A stretch of DNA of 16,074 bases from Egerieenecus merdigallinarum (GTDB lineage Bacteria; Bacillota; Clostridia; Christensenellales; Aristaeellaceae). The notes beneath the pieces are model-generated. The model saw only the letters and a program-made list of their open reading frames with translations, had not been told where the DNA came from and made no database searches. Below are positions 5,694-12,633 of the stretch, one piece after another (position 1 is the first letter of the stretch; each line of letters opens with the position of its first letter). The stretch is taken from the NCBI GenBank assembly GCA_018711985.1, contig DVHS01000145.1:1-16074 (forward strand), in the 5' to 3' direction. Both the position numbers and the translations under genes were made by a program.

Positions 5694-6509
5694 ATGGAAA
5701 AGACGATGCAGGGGCGCGCCCGCGCCGGATGGCAGGACAAGGAAACGGAGCGCCTGTTTCAGGCGGTGGATCAGGCGGCCCGGGAGGGGCAGCCCCTGCG
5801 CCATGTATTTGAGTCCCTCAGCGGCGAGCTGGGCCGCAAGCCCAACAGCATCCGCAATTATTATTACGCGCGTCTGCGCCAGCATCCCGAGAGCTCCGTG
5901 CAGCGGGCGGCGCCCTTTCAGACCTTTACCCAGGAGGAGGTGCGCGCCCTGCTGCGTCAGGTACTCATGGCCCGGGGCCAGGGCAAGTCCGTGCGCTCCT
6001 GCGTGATGGACATGGCCCAGGGGGACCACAGCCGCATGCTGCGCTATCAGAACAAGTACCGCACGGTGCTGCGCCGCTGCCCCAACCTGGTGGAGGAGGT
6101 TTCCCAGGAGCTGCGGGCGGAGGGCCTGCCCTGCCCCGAACTAGAGGATCACCAGGAGGAGCTGATCCAGCCCGATAACGTGGCCATGGCCAACCTCCTG
6201 GCCGAGCCCGCGGTGCACGCCATGCTGGAGGGGCTCAAGGAGCTGCTGCGCCGGGCCGCCCGGGAAACGGAAGCCCCCGCGCTCCAGCGCCAGGTGGACC
6301 GCATGGCCGTGCAGCAGGATCTCCGCCGCCTTTCCTGGGAGCGGGACTTTGACGACTGCGCCGCCCATCTCCAGCGCATGATGACCCTCCTGCGGGATTT
6401 CCTGGCCCTGCCCCGGGAGTCCCAGCAGCTGCAGCTGGACACCTTCCGGGACGCGGGCATTGAGGAGATCAGCCAGGCGGAGAATTTTCTCAGCCGCCAG
6501 CGGGGCTAA
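5694..6509 (+). CDS. RsfA-like protein with two Myb/SANT-type domains and a C-terminal coiled coil
   Basis: A protein of 271 residues, probably DNA-binding. The first Myb-like domain is about 11-62: the Trp13 region GWQDKETERLF, a middle helix, and GRKPNSIRNYYYARL as recognition helix, as in RsfA-type prespore regulators. A second, similar three-helix unit runs about 75-128: FTQEEVRALLRQV, then a helix, then RMLRYQNKYRTVLRR. The C-terminal part (about 175-271) is rich in Leu, Glu, Arg and Gln in heptad-like order, suggesting a coiled coil for self-association. The start at 5694 is chosen because AAAGGGG lies about 9 bases upstream; the longer frame from 5637 has no such site. A terminator follows directly. 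Specific targets are unknown; a sporulation role is inferred from the domain type. Confidence 0.78.
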   Translation: MEKTMQGRARAGWQDKETERLFQAVDQAAREGQPLRHVFESLSGELGRKPNSIRNYYYARLRQHPESSVQRAAPFQTFTQEEVRALLRQVLMARGQGKSVRSCVMDMAQGDHSRMLRYQNKYRTVLRRCPNLVEEVSQELRAEGLPCPELEDHQEELIQPDNVAMANLLAEPAVHAMLEGLKELLRRAARETEAPALQRQVDRMAVQQDLRRLSWERDFDDCAAHLQRMMTLLRDFLALPRESQQLQLDTFRDAGIEEISQAENFLSRQRG

Positions 6510-6517
6510 AAAGGAAA

Positions 6518-6558
6518 AAAAAGGAAGCGTAGCCGGAGCGGCCGGTACGCTTCCTTTT
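6518..6558. terminator. Bidirectional intrinsic terminator between convergent genes
   Basis: GGAAGCGTA (6523-6531) pairs with TACGCTTCC (6546-6554). An inner CCGG/CCGG stem and one bulged G extend it. TTTT follows on the + strand, and eight A precede it, which become T on the minus strand. It serves the Myb-domain gene (+) and yajC (-). Confidence 0.92.
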
Positions 6559-6582
6559 GTCATGCACGGAAGGGGATGAAAC

Positions 6583-6987
6583 TCAGTTCAGCGCCTCCGC
6601 ATCGTTTTCGATGCTGATCTCTTCCACGCTGCGGATGGCCCAGCGGGCAACCACCATTTGCAGGTTATCCTTGCCCACGGCCAGGGTGATGGTATCGTCA
6701 CGGATACCGGTGATGGTGCCGTAAATGCCCCCGATGGTGCAGATGCGGTCGGTCACCTTCAGGTTGTTGAGCATATCCTTGACCTGCTTGTCCTTCTTGC
6801 GCTGGGGACGGATCAGGAAGAAATAGAATACCACAAAGATGAGTACCATGGGCAGCAGCATGCTGATGAGGCTGGCCACCGGGCTGATTTCGGCGACGGC
6901 GGCATCCGCGGTGGCGGTGGCGCCGGCAGCGCCGGTGGTCTCAGCGATGGCGCGGCTGACGCCAAAGAACAAAGACATCCAATCCAT
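6583..6987 (-). CDS. yajC: Preprotein translocase subunit YajC
   Basis: A single-span membrane protein of 134 residues, an accessory of the Sec translocon with SecDF. The diagnostic core is present: a membrane helix (about 38-59, LISMLLPMVLIFVVFYFFLI) followed at once by RPQRKKDKQ, LNNLKVTDRICTIGGIYGTI, and a C-terminal beta domain (DDTITLAVG). The N-terminus before the helix is longer than usual and rich in Ala and Thr (about 12-35). The start at 6987 has AAAGGAG 8 bases upstream. It stands alone here, with its own promoter (7021-7049) and terminator, not beside tgt or secD as in many genomes. Identification is firm. Confidence 0.95.
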   Translation of the reverse strand: MDWMSLFFGVSRAIAETTGAAGATATADAAVAEISPVASLISMLLPMVLIFVVFYFFLIRPQRKKDKQVKDMLNNLKVTDRICTIGGIYGTITGIRDDTITLAVGKDNLQMVVARWAIRSVEEISIENDAEALN

Positions 6988-7020
6988 GCAAAAAACTCCT
7001 TTCAGAATGGGTCGTTGCCT

Positions 7021-7049
7021 ATTATAGCAAAATTCTGGATACATCACAA
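7021..7049 (-). promoter_or_regulatory. Sigma-A promoter for yajC
   Basis: On the minus strand TTGTGA (7044-7049), a 17-base spacer and a perfect TATAAT (7021-7026) are present, the latter preceded by TGC (extended -10). The leader to the yajC start is about 27 bases. Confidence 0.8.
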
Positions 7050-7091
7050 GCCTTTTAGGAAAATTCCGGCTTTTTGCGGCTCCCCCCGGGA

Positions 7092-8006
7092 TTACACCAC
7101 CGTGCCGTTCTCCCCGGCCTCCCGGATGGGGTCCGCGCCCGTGCCCCAGGCCAGATAAAAGGCGCACAGGCTGCAATTGATGTATACGCTCAGGGCCAGG
7201 TTCAGCCCCAGGTAAAGCACCTGGCACAGCACGTTCCCCAGCATGAACAGCGCCATGTTGGACACCAGGGAGATCAGGATGGACCAGCCCAGGAAGGACA
7301 GCTGCATGAGGAACAGGTTCAGCTTCTGGTGGGACATGCTGGCAATGCTGGCCTTCACGCAGGCGCGGCAGCTCCAGTCCGGGTGATCCGCCAGGAAAAA
7401 CATGCTCAGGGCATAGCGGAAATAGGCGATCACCGCCGGAATAATCGTGGCCGCATAGCTGACGATGGTCAGCGTGACCATCCAGCTGAGTCCATGGCGG
7501 CTGACGCTGTCCACGGTCATGGCCAGGTAGGTGATGATTCCCATGCAGCACAGCCCGGGCACCGCCCACAGCAGCATCTTGACCAGCGTCAGCAGCTCCA
7601 CCCCCAGGCCCTTCAGGCCGGTTTTCACCCGGGAGAACACCGCCGTCCAGCTCTGGTCCTTCCGCCCATGGAGCAGCTCCAGAAAGAAGTGGATCAGCCC
7701 CAGGGTGAACATGGGCGTCACCAGAAAGGACAGCACGCTGAGCACGTTGGACAGCAGCCGCGCGGAACCCAGCTGGCCCTCCACCAGGCGCAGCAGGTAC
7801 TGGGGATCTGCCAGCAGTTCGGGATTGCCGTATTGCAGCACCATCAGCAGCTGCTGTTGCAGCCCGCCCCCCTGCACCAGGGAGGCAATCTGCGCCAGCC
7901 AGCTGGGCAGGGACGCCACCAGCATCACCACCAGGGCGGTTTGCCAGTGCCCCGCCAGCGCCTGCCGGGCCTTCAGCCGCAGGATAAAGTTATTTTTTTC
8001 CATCAT
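7092..8006 (-). CDS. DUF975 family integral membrane protein
   Basis: A protein of 304 residues with about six membrane segments and a soluble N-terminal start (LRLKARQALAGHWQTAL) typical of DUF975. The diagnostic stretch is near the C-terminal third: YFRYALSMFFLADHPDWSCRACVKAS, then the SHQKLNLFLMQLSFLGWSIL motif (charged helix followed by a Gly-Trp membrane entry), then a final membrane segment and FYLAWG. The function of the family is unknown. The start at 8006 is preferred because AGGAGG is 10 bases upstream; an ATG at 8015 is only 1 base from it and one at 8003 is 13 away. It lies 61 bases after the stop of the P-loop gene and may be read with it. No clear sigma-A promoter is seen between them, but a TGTAC-N6-GTACA dyad is. 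Confidence 0.88.
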   Translation of the reverse strand: MMEKNNFILRLKARQALAGHWQTALVVMLVASLPSWLAQIASLVQGGGLQQQLLMVLQYGNPELLADPQYLLRLVEGQLGSARLLSNVLSVLSFLVTPMFTLGLIHFFLELLHGRKDQSWTAVFSRVKTGLKGLGVELLTLVKMLLWAVPGLCCMGIITYLAMTVDSVSRHGLSWMVTLTIVSYAATIIPAVIAYFRYALSMFFLADHPDWSCRACVKASIASMSHQKLNLFLMQLSFLGWSILISLVSNMALFMLGNVLCQVLYLGLNLALSVYINCSLCAFYLAWGTGADPIREAGENGTVV

Positions 8007-8028
8007 GGATGACATTCCTCCTTATGCG

Positions 8029-8044
8029 TGTACAACCGCGTACA
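8029..8044. repeat. Short inverted repeat TGTAC-N6-GTACA
   Basis: TGTAC (8029-8033) and GTACA (8040-8044) form a perfect dyad with a 6-base spacer, 23 bases upstream of the DUF975 start. It has the geometry of a small operator, but that is inference. Confidence 0.3.
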
Positions 8045-8067
8045 TTTTCAGACATAACCGGGCTTAG

Positions 8068-8727
8068 TCAGGCGAGCGGATCGCGCCGCAATCCCAGGTG
8101 CCGCTCCACTTCCCGCACGGTATGGTCCACCGTGCTTTGCGCGTCGCGCTCCATCCAGAAATAATTGCTGTCTTTGATGGCATGGTATTCCTTCATGTTA
8201 AGGCTTTTCAGGGTCTCGTTGCATACCGCTTTGGCCTTTTCCACGTGGGTTGCACTGTTAATGTAGTTCGTAAAGTCCTGATGATCCGGCCGGTTGCAGT
8301 AGTCGTCCACCAAATGGGTGGGATCTTTTATCAAAAAAGCAATTCTTGACGGGTCTGTGATTTTACCGGCTTGCTCCACCGTCAGATGGCAGTCGCAAAC
8401 GACCCTTTGACGCTGTGACAGGCGGATCAGATCCAGAATCACAAAGTCCAGCTGTTCACGGGTGTTGGCAAGCAGCCATTCCTTGTATTCCTGAACCGTA
8501 CGGCCGAAAAACGCGTCGGCATCCCGAAAGATCTGACGCATGGCCGGCTGAAAGGCCGGATCTGAAAGCTGCTGATGCTTTGGGAACTGCTCATCCACAT
8601 CATACACAAGCAGCTGATGCCTTTGCGCCAGCGCACGGGAAATGGTTGTCTTTCCGCCGCAAGGGGTCCCGGTAATGAAATAGACGTTCTCCAGGTAGGC
8701 TTTCAATACGTTATCCTGAAACAGCAT
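8068..8727 (-). CDS. P-loop NTPase / small-molecule kinase-like protein, family not identified
   Basis: A cytoplasmic protein of 219 residues. The Walker A motif is clear: YFITGTPCGGKTT, with GTPCGGKT at 20-27. DVDEQFPKH (about 43-51) resembles the acid pair of the shikimate/gluconate/nucleotide kinase group. LDFVILDLIRLSQ (about 93-105) may be the Walker B strand, and VVCDCHLTVEQAG follows. It has no transmembrane segment. AAGGAG lies 7 bases before the ATG. Its base composition is visibly lower in GC than its neighbours, with more AT-ending codons and more Asn, Ile and Tyr, which suggests recent acquisition. I cannot name the substrate. The next gene downstream (DUF975) starts 61 bases after the stop. 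Confidence 0.8.
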   Translation of the reverse strand: MLFQDNVLKAYLENVYFITGTPCGGKTTISRALAQRHQLLVYDVDEQFPKHQQLSDPAFQPAMRQIFRDADAFFGRTVQEYKEWLLANTREQLDFVILDLIRLSQRQRVVCDCHLTVEQAGKITDPSRIAFLIKDPTHLVDDYCNRPDHQDFTNYINSATHVEKAKAVCNETLKSLNMKEYHAIKDSNYFWMERDAQSTVDHTVREVERHLGLRRDPLA

Positions 8728-8800
8728 ACGAAATCTCCTTTTTTATACAGCAATGCTCTACTGATCTGTACACACAACAGCGCGCATTGACTTGCGCACA

Positions 8801-8836
8801 TTACCGGAAATTTCGCAGCTTCAAGAAACATATCAT
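8801..8836 (-). CDS. Possible 11-residue leader peptide or remnant
   Basis: On the minus strand a strong AAGGAGG (8845-8851) sits 8 bases before ATG 8834-8836. That ATG opens a frame of 11 codons, MICFLKLRNFR, ending at TAA 8801-8803. An overlapping ATG at 8841 opens a two-codon frame. The site is about 75 bases upstream of the P-loop gene. It could be a leader peptide, the start of a decayed gene, or chance. Nothing else is seen in 8728-8898 apart from lower GC. Confidence 0.25.
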   Translation of the reverse strand: MICFLKLRNFR

Positions 8837-8898
8837 GCCATTTTCCTCCTTAATGCAGGCTCATGGAGGCATCAGCGCCCCCCGCCTGACCGGTATGC

Positions 8899-9483
8899 TT
8901 ACGCGGCCTGGGAGGCGCTTTCCTTCACATAAAAGCGCATGGCCACCCCGGTGTCGTTGCACAGGGTTTCATCGGGCAGGCTGCGCAGCGCGTGGGCCAC
9001 GTAGTAATCCCCCGCCGCGCCGCCCAGGTTGATGGACTGCACAAAGCAGACGGCCGGGAACCAGGCCGGCAGCGCCAATCCCAATGCCAGCAATACCACG
9101 CCCCACACAACCACCGGGCTCAGGGCAATGACCAGGTAGCTGCGCTTGTCAAAGTACGCGTCCTTCAGCCCTGTCCACAGATAGCCGCCGTCAAAGCCAA
9201 AATGCGGCCTGCGCCGGACATAGGCCCAGATGCACACGCCATGCACCGCCTCGTGCAGCAGCATATAGGCCAGCGTGCCCAGCAGGGCGGCGGCCGCTTG
9301 CGCGCCCCATCCCCCCAGGGGGAATGCCCAGGGCCAGAGCAGATAGATCACCAGGCCCAGCGCCAGCACGCCCACGGTCAACCCCGCGCAGAGCTTGTTC
9401 ACCAGCAGAAAGGTTTGCCTGTCATGGAGCAGGTCAATTTCCCGGGCCATCTTCCAGCCCTCGGGCAGGCCGATAACGTTCAT
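8899..9483 (-). CDS. DUF3267 family membrane metallopeptidase
   Basis: A protein of 194 residues with four membrane segments: about 25-50, 60-80, 116-136 and 137-150. The zincin motif HEAVH (His77, Glu78, His81) lies at the end of the second segment, followed by the family's FGFDGGYLWTG strand. NLGGAAGDYYVAH (152-164) is the expected second conserved block, with Asp159 a likely third ligand. The start at 9483 has GGAGG 9 bases upstream. The gene has its own promoter (9520-9548), so it forms a separate unit. DUF3267 proteins are putative intramembrane zinc proteases; the substrate is unknown. Confidence 0.88.
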   Translation of the reverse strand: MNVIGLPEGWKMAREIDLLHDRQTFLLVNKLCAGLTVGVLALGLVIYLLWPWAFPLGGWGAQAAAALLGTLAYMLLHEAVHGVCIWAYVRRRPHFGFDGGYLWTGLKDAYFDKRSYLVIALSPVVVWGVVLLALGLALPAWFPAVCFVQSINLGGAAGDYYVAHALRSLPDETLCNDTGVAMRFYVKESASQAA

Positions 9484-9519
9484 CCGGCGGCGCCTCCTTT
9501 GGGGAATTGTTCAGGATGC

Positions 9520-9548
9520 ATGATACCATATTTGCCCCGGGAAGGCAA
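9520..9548 (-). promoter_or_regulatory. Sigma-A promoter for the DUF3267 gene
   Basis: On the minus strand TTGCCT (9543-9548), a 17-base spacer and TATCAT (9520-9525) are present. The leader to the start at 9483 is about 30 bases. Confidence 0.75.
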
Positions 9549-9573
9549 CGACAGGCGCGCCATTTGGGCAAAA

Positions 9574-9596
9574 GAAAAAAGGGGCCGCCCGGCCCC
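9574..9596 (-). terminator. Intrinsic terminator of the YibE/F gene
   Basis: On the minus strand GGGGCC, a 4-base loop and GGCCCC are followed by six T (9575-9580 complement). It lies 24 bases after the yibE/F stop. GGGGCCGC (9581-9588) can instead pair with GCGGCCCC (9612-9619) at the gene's end, giving an alternative, longer hairpin. Confidence 0.88.
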
Positions 9597-9619
9597 GTTG
9601 CGGCGTCGGAAGCGGCCCC

Positions 9620-10780
9620 TCAGCCCTGCGCCGCTTCCCGGCAGGCGCGCACGCCCCGGCGGCGGGTATAGAGCAAGCTGGCGGTAATGGCGGTGAAGGG
9701 CGCCACGGTCACCAGCCCGAAGGAGCCCACCAGGGTAGTAAGCACCTCGCTGGCCACATACTTGAGATTGGCGATGTCCACCAGGGGCGTGCCCTGGCCC
9801 GCAAAGTACATGAGCATGGACAGGTAGCTGCCGGAGTAGGCCAGCATCAGCGTGGTGGTCATGGTGCCGATGACGCTGCGGCCCACGGAAAAGCCGCTGA
9901 GGAGCAGCTCCCGCCGGGTGATGTCCGGCTTGTGGAGGATCAACTCCTCGCTGGCGGAGGCGATGTCCATGCTCAGGTCCATGAGCGCCCCGGAATTGGC
10001 AATGAACACCATGGCAAAGAACAGCGTGCGGATGTCCAGGCTCATGGTGCTCTGGGCGATGAGCGGCACCACATAAGGGAGGCTGCCCCCGTCCAGCTTC
10101 AGCAGGTTGCCGAACACCACCGCCAGCACGCAGGTGAGGGCCGTGCCCTGGAGGGAGCCCAGCATGGCCACCAGCGCCTTGCGGGTGAAGCCCGCCACCA
10201 GCAGGTCAATCATGGCGGTGAGCACCACCACCAGCAGCAGCGCCATCCAGATGGGGGCATAGCCCGCCAGCATCAGGGGGATGAGCACCTTCCACACCAG
10301 CATGACGCTGAGCACCAGGGAGATCAGCGCCCCGCAACCGGACACGCCCCCGAACAAAATCAGCAGCAGCCCGAACAGCCCGAAGAGCAGCCCCTCGGTA
10401 TCCAGGCGGTAGTGGTCGATCATGGTTACGCGAAATTCCCCGCTCTCCGTGGGCTGGATCATGGCCAGCGCCCGGTCTCCGGGGGCGAAGAGCTTGTCCT
10501 TGTCCAGGGCGGCGTTTTGCAGGTTGTTGGCGGTGACCTCCAGGCCCTTGTATTCGCCTTCCAGGACGCGGACCACGCAGGTCTGCGCCCCGGCGTTCAC
10601 AATGCCCAGGGGTTCCAGGCCATCGTTGTTCACCGACAGCACCTCCACCTGCACCCGGGGGATGGCCGCGTAATCCCCCGCGTAGGGGTTGGGCAAAAAG
10701 CACAGCGCGCCGCAGAGCAGCAGCGTCACCAGGCAGAAAATCCAGTCGCGTTTCTTCCCGCAAAAAATGGCACGGAGCAT
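9620..10780 (-). CDS. YibE/F family multi-span membrane protein
   Basis: A protein of 386 residues. A first membrane anchor (about 12-30) is followed by an extracytoplasmic beta-rich domain (about 40-122: VQVEVLSV, CVVRVLEGEYKGLEVTANN, GDRALAMIQ). Six to seven membrane segments follow, from 129 on. The family's conserved stretches are present: IANSGALMDLSMDIASASEEL (260-280, polar residues within membrane), then SGFSVGRSVIGTMTTTLMLAYSGS (295-318). Function is not established; the family looks like a permease. AAGG lies 7 bases before the ATG. A strong terminator-like hairpin (10805-10840) sits just 25 bases upstream, and no promoter is seen between it and the start, so expression may depend on readthrough or attenuation. 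Confidence 0.9.
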   Translation of the reverse strand: MLRAIFCGKKRDWIFCLVTLLLCGALCFLPNPYAGDYAAIPRVQVEVLSVNNDGLEPLGIVNAGAQTCVVRVLEGEYKGLEVTANNLQNAALDKDKLFAPGDRALAMIQPTESGEFRVTMIDHYRLDTEGLLFGLFGLLLILFGGVSGCGALISLVLSVMLVWKVLIPLMLAGYAPIWMALLLVVVLTAMIDLLVAGFTRKALVAMLGSLQGTALTCVLAVVFGNLLKLDGGSLPYVVPLIAQSTMSLDIRTLFFAMVFIANSGALMDLSMDIASASEELILHKPDITRRELLLSGFSVGRSVIGTMTTTLMLAYSGSYLSMLMYFAGQGTPLVDIANLKYVASEVLTTLVGSFGLVTVAPFTAITASLLYTRRRGVRACREAAQG

Positions 10781-10804
10781 GCGGTTTCCTTCTCCTCTCT
10801 TTGC

Positions 10805-10840
10805 AAAAAGGGAGACAGCTCGCAGGGCGAACTGCCTCCC
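10805..10840 (-). terminator. Intrinsic terminator / possible attenuator between phoA and yibE/F
   Basis: Read on the minus strand, GGGAGGCAGTTCGC (10827-10840 complement), a 3-base loop and GCGAGCTGTCTCCC (10810-10823 complement) form a 14-bp stem that uses G-U pairs. Five T follow. On the + strand the same positions are A-C mismatches, so the structure is specific to the minus strand. It ends the phosphatase transcript, but only 25 bases before the yibE/F start. Confidence 0.85.
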
Positions 10841-10897
10841 GAAAAAGTGCGTTTCCTTCGCAACACGCCGGCAAACCCTTGCACGCCTGGGGGATGG

Positions 10898-10939
10898 GGG
10901 CTGCGGCTCCCCGCTGCCGTGGCGGAGGGGCCGCAGCCC
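10898..10939. repeat. Long GC-rich hairpin between phoA and yibE/F
   Basis: GGGCTGCGGC (10898-10907) pairs with GCCGCAGCCC (10930-10939). The interior pairs further (TCC/GGG, then CCGC/GCGG around a bulged A), leaving a loop of about 7 bases. There is no T run. It lies 41 bases downstream of the phosphatase stop and upstream of the terminator at 10805-10840. It may protect the mRNA 3' end or form part of a folded leader. No gene is seen in 10781-10980. Confidence 0.7.
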
Positions 10940-10980
10940 TGCCGCGGGCCGGGACCTTGCCGGGGGTCAACGTTCCGGGG

Positions 10981-12450
10981 TTACTCCTCGGTCAGGCCCA
11001 TGACCTCCATGGTCTTGTGGAAGATGTCCGTGTTGTCATAGCTGCCGATGAAGGTTTCCGCGCCCACGCCCATGGCGTACACGGGGAGCAGCAGGCCGGT
11101 GTGGGCATAGCTGGTGTAGGCGATGCCCGCCTTGTTGTTCAGGATGTGGCTCACCGCCATGCTCAGGGGCTCATAGCCGCCGTAGAGCAGCTGGTCGTTT
11201 TCGGTGAGCGCCCGGGATGCCGGATCAATCATGGAAAGGTCGAAGGCGTTCTCGATGCGGGTGAGTTCCTCCTCCGTGAGGGTCAGGGGCTGGTCGGCGG
11301 TGGTGGTCAGGCCGTAGTTGGCCTCGATGACCTCCAGGGCCTTGGCGAAGTCGGCCTTTTCCTCCCGGAGCTTGGTGATTTCCTTGTCGAAGTCCACGAA
11401 GCTCATCTTCTGGTTTTGCAGGTAATCGAAGTGGGTATCGTAGGCGGTGGCGGCGAAGCCGATGGTCAGGCCGCCGGTCTCGTGGTCGCCGGTGACGATG
11501 ATGAGCGTCTCGTCGGGATGCTCGGCGGCAAAGTCGATGGCCACCTGTACGGCGTCGCTCAGGGCGATGGTATCATAGATGCTGGTCATGGCGTCGTTGG
11601 CGTGGCAGCTCCAGTCAATCTTGCCGCCCTCGGTCATCAGGAAGAAGCCGTTTTCGTTGTCCAGGTTGGCGATGGCCGCTTTGACGATCTCGGAGAGGGC
11701 CAGGGAGTCGGTGCCTTCGGCTTCCAGGCGCAGGCGGTCGATTTCGTACTGCATGGCGTAGTCATCGTTGGGGTCGGGTACCACGGCCAGGGTGCGGCCG
11801 CTCTCGGCGTTGATGGCGCGGATGCCCTCGTTGGTGTTCACCACGTTGAAGCCGTTCTCCCTGGCCAGGTCATAGAGGTTGGCCTGGGTGCCGTCGCCGT
11901 CGGGCTGGTTCCAGTTGCCGCCGCCGATGAAGTCCAGGGTGTCCCCGGTGATGCCCTGCACGGCGATGTCGTAGTAGTCGTTGCGGCTGGGCATCTTGGC
12001 GTAGTAGGCCGCGGGGGTGGCATGGTTCAGGCTCACGGTGGAGATGACGCCCACCTTCTTGCCGGCCTCCTTGGCGTACTCGGTGATGATTTTGAAGGGC
12101 TCGGTCTTGTCGATATTGTAGTTGATGACGCCGGAGAGGGTCTTTTCACCGCTGGCCATGCTGGTGGCGGTGGAGGCGCTGTCCGGGCAGAAGGAGGACG
12201 CGTCGTAGGTGGTCATGATGCCCACGTTCTGGAAGGTGGTGAAGCTCAGCTCCGCGGGGGTGGGCAGGGTGGCGTCGGGGTTTTGCAGGGTGCCCAGGAA
12301 GTACTGGGTGGCGCTGACCTGGGGGCTGCCCATACCATCGCCGATGAACATGAACACATACTTGGGCGCGGCCGCATCCTCGGCGGTGGCGCAGCCCAGC
12401 ATGCTCAGCGCCAGAACCAGGGCGCAGCAGAGTGCCAGAATCCGTTTCAT
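10981..12450 (-). CDS. phoA: Alkaline phosphatase, PhoA family, probable lipoprotein
   Basis: An exported metal-dependent phosphomonoesterase of 489 residues that releases phosphate from phosphate esters outside the membrane. The signal peptide ends in a lipobox-like SMLGC (Cys20). The active site is complete: FIGDGMG with Asp38; DSASTAT with the nucleophile Ser91; HATPA (143-147); EGGKIDW with Glu274 and Asp279; His283; GDHETGG with Asp322 and His323; and YAHTG with His450. At the positions equivalent to E. coli Asp153 and Lys328 it has His143 and Trp280, as many non-enteric phosphatases do. The start has AGGGAG 9 bases upstream. A strong terminator (12558-12595) separates it from the mannosidase upstream. 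No convincing sigma-A -10 is seen in the 107 bases before the gene, though a TTGACG is present near 12510. Confidence 0.95.
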   Translation of the reverse strand: MKRILALCCALVLALSMLGCATAEDAAAPKYVFMFIGDGMGSPQVSATQYFLGTLQNPDATLPTPAELSFTTFQNVGIMTTYDASSFCPDSASTATSMASGEKTLSGVINYNIDKTEPFKIITEYAKEAGKKVGVISTVSLNHATPAAYYAKMPSRNDYYDIAVQGITGDTLDFIGGGNWNQPDGDGTQANLYDLARENGFNVVNTNEGIRAINAESGRTLAVVPDPNDDYAMQYEIDRLRLEAEGTDSLALSEIVKAAIANLDNENGFFLMTEGGKIDWSCHANDAMTSIYDTIALSDAVQVAIDFAAEHPDETLIIVTGDHETGGLTIGFAATAYDTHFDYLQNQKMSFVDFDKEITKLREEKADFAKALEVIEANYGLTTTADQPLTLTEEELTRIENAFDLSMIDPASRALTENDQLLYGGYEPLSMAVSHILNNKAGIAYTSYAHTGLLLPVYAMGVGAETFIGSYDNTDIFHKTMEVMGLTEE

Positions 12451-12557
12451 TGTGTTTTTCTCCCTTTCTTCATCCTTTTTTTCTTACCGACAATGAGGAT
12501 ACGGCATGTGCGTCAAATTCCCGTGTGGGGATGGCAAAGGGCAGGTTAATTCTTTGC

Positions 12558-12595
12558 AAAAAATAGCGCCCGGCCAGGGTTTCCCGGCCGGGCGC
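12558..12595 (-). terminator. Intrinsic terminator of the alpha-mannosidase gene
   Basis: GCGCCCGGCC (12566-12575) and GGCCGGGCGC (12586-12595) form a 10-bp stem, extended by GGG/CCC around a 3-base loop with one bulged base. On the minus strand it is followed by TATTTTTT. It lies 38 bases after the mannosidase stop and upstream of phoA. Confidence 0.92.
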
Positions 12596-12633
12596 ATGCA
12601 AAGGGGCATATATTGTATTTCATGGAAACCCGC

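Noticed and set aside
6988..7569. N-terminal extension of YajC by an upstream in-frame stretch
   Set aside because: It would run over the promoter and into the DUF975 gene. The start at 6987 has an ideal ribosome binding site and gives a normal YajC.
10801..12549. A 582-codon open frame on the + strand opposite the alkaline phosphatase
   Set aside because: It shows the same composition effect. The minus strand carries a complete PhoA active site, and the + frame runs through a terminator and both gene boundaries.
12451..12557. A sigma-A promoter for phoA built on TTGACG near 12510
   Set aside because: No acceptable -10 is found at 16-18 bases from it. The promoter may be of another type or lie elsewhere.
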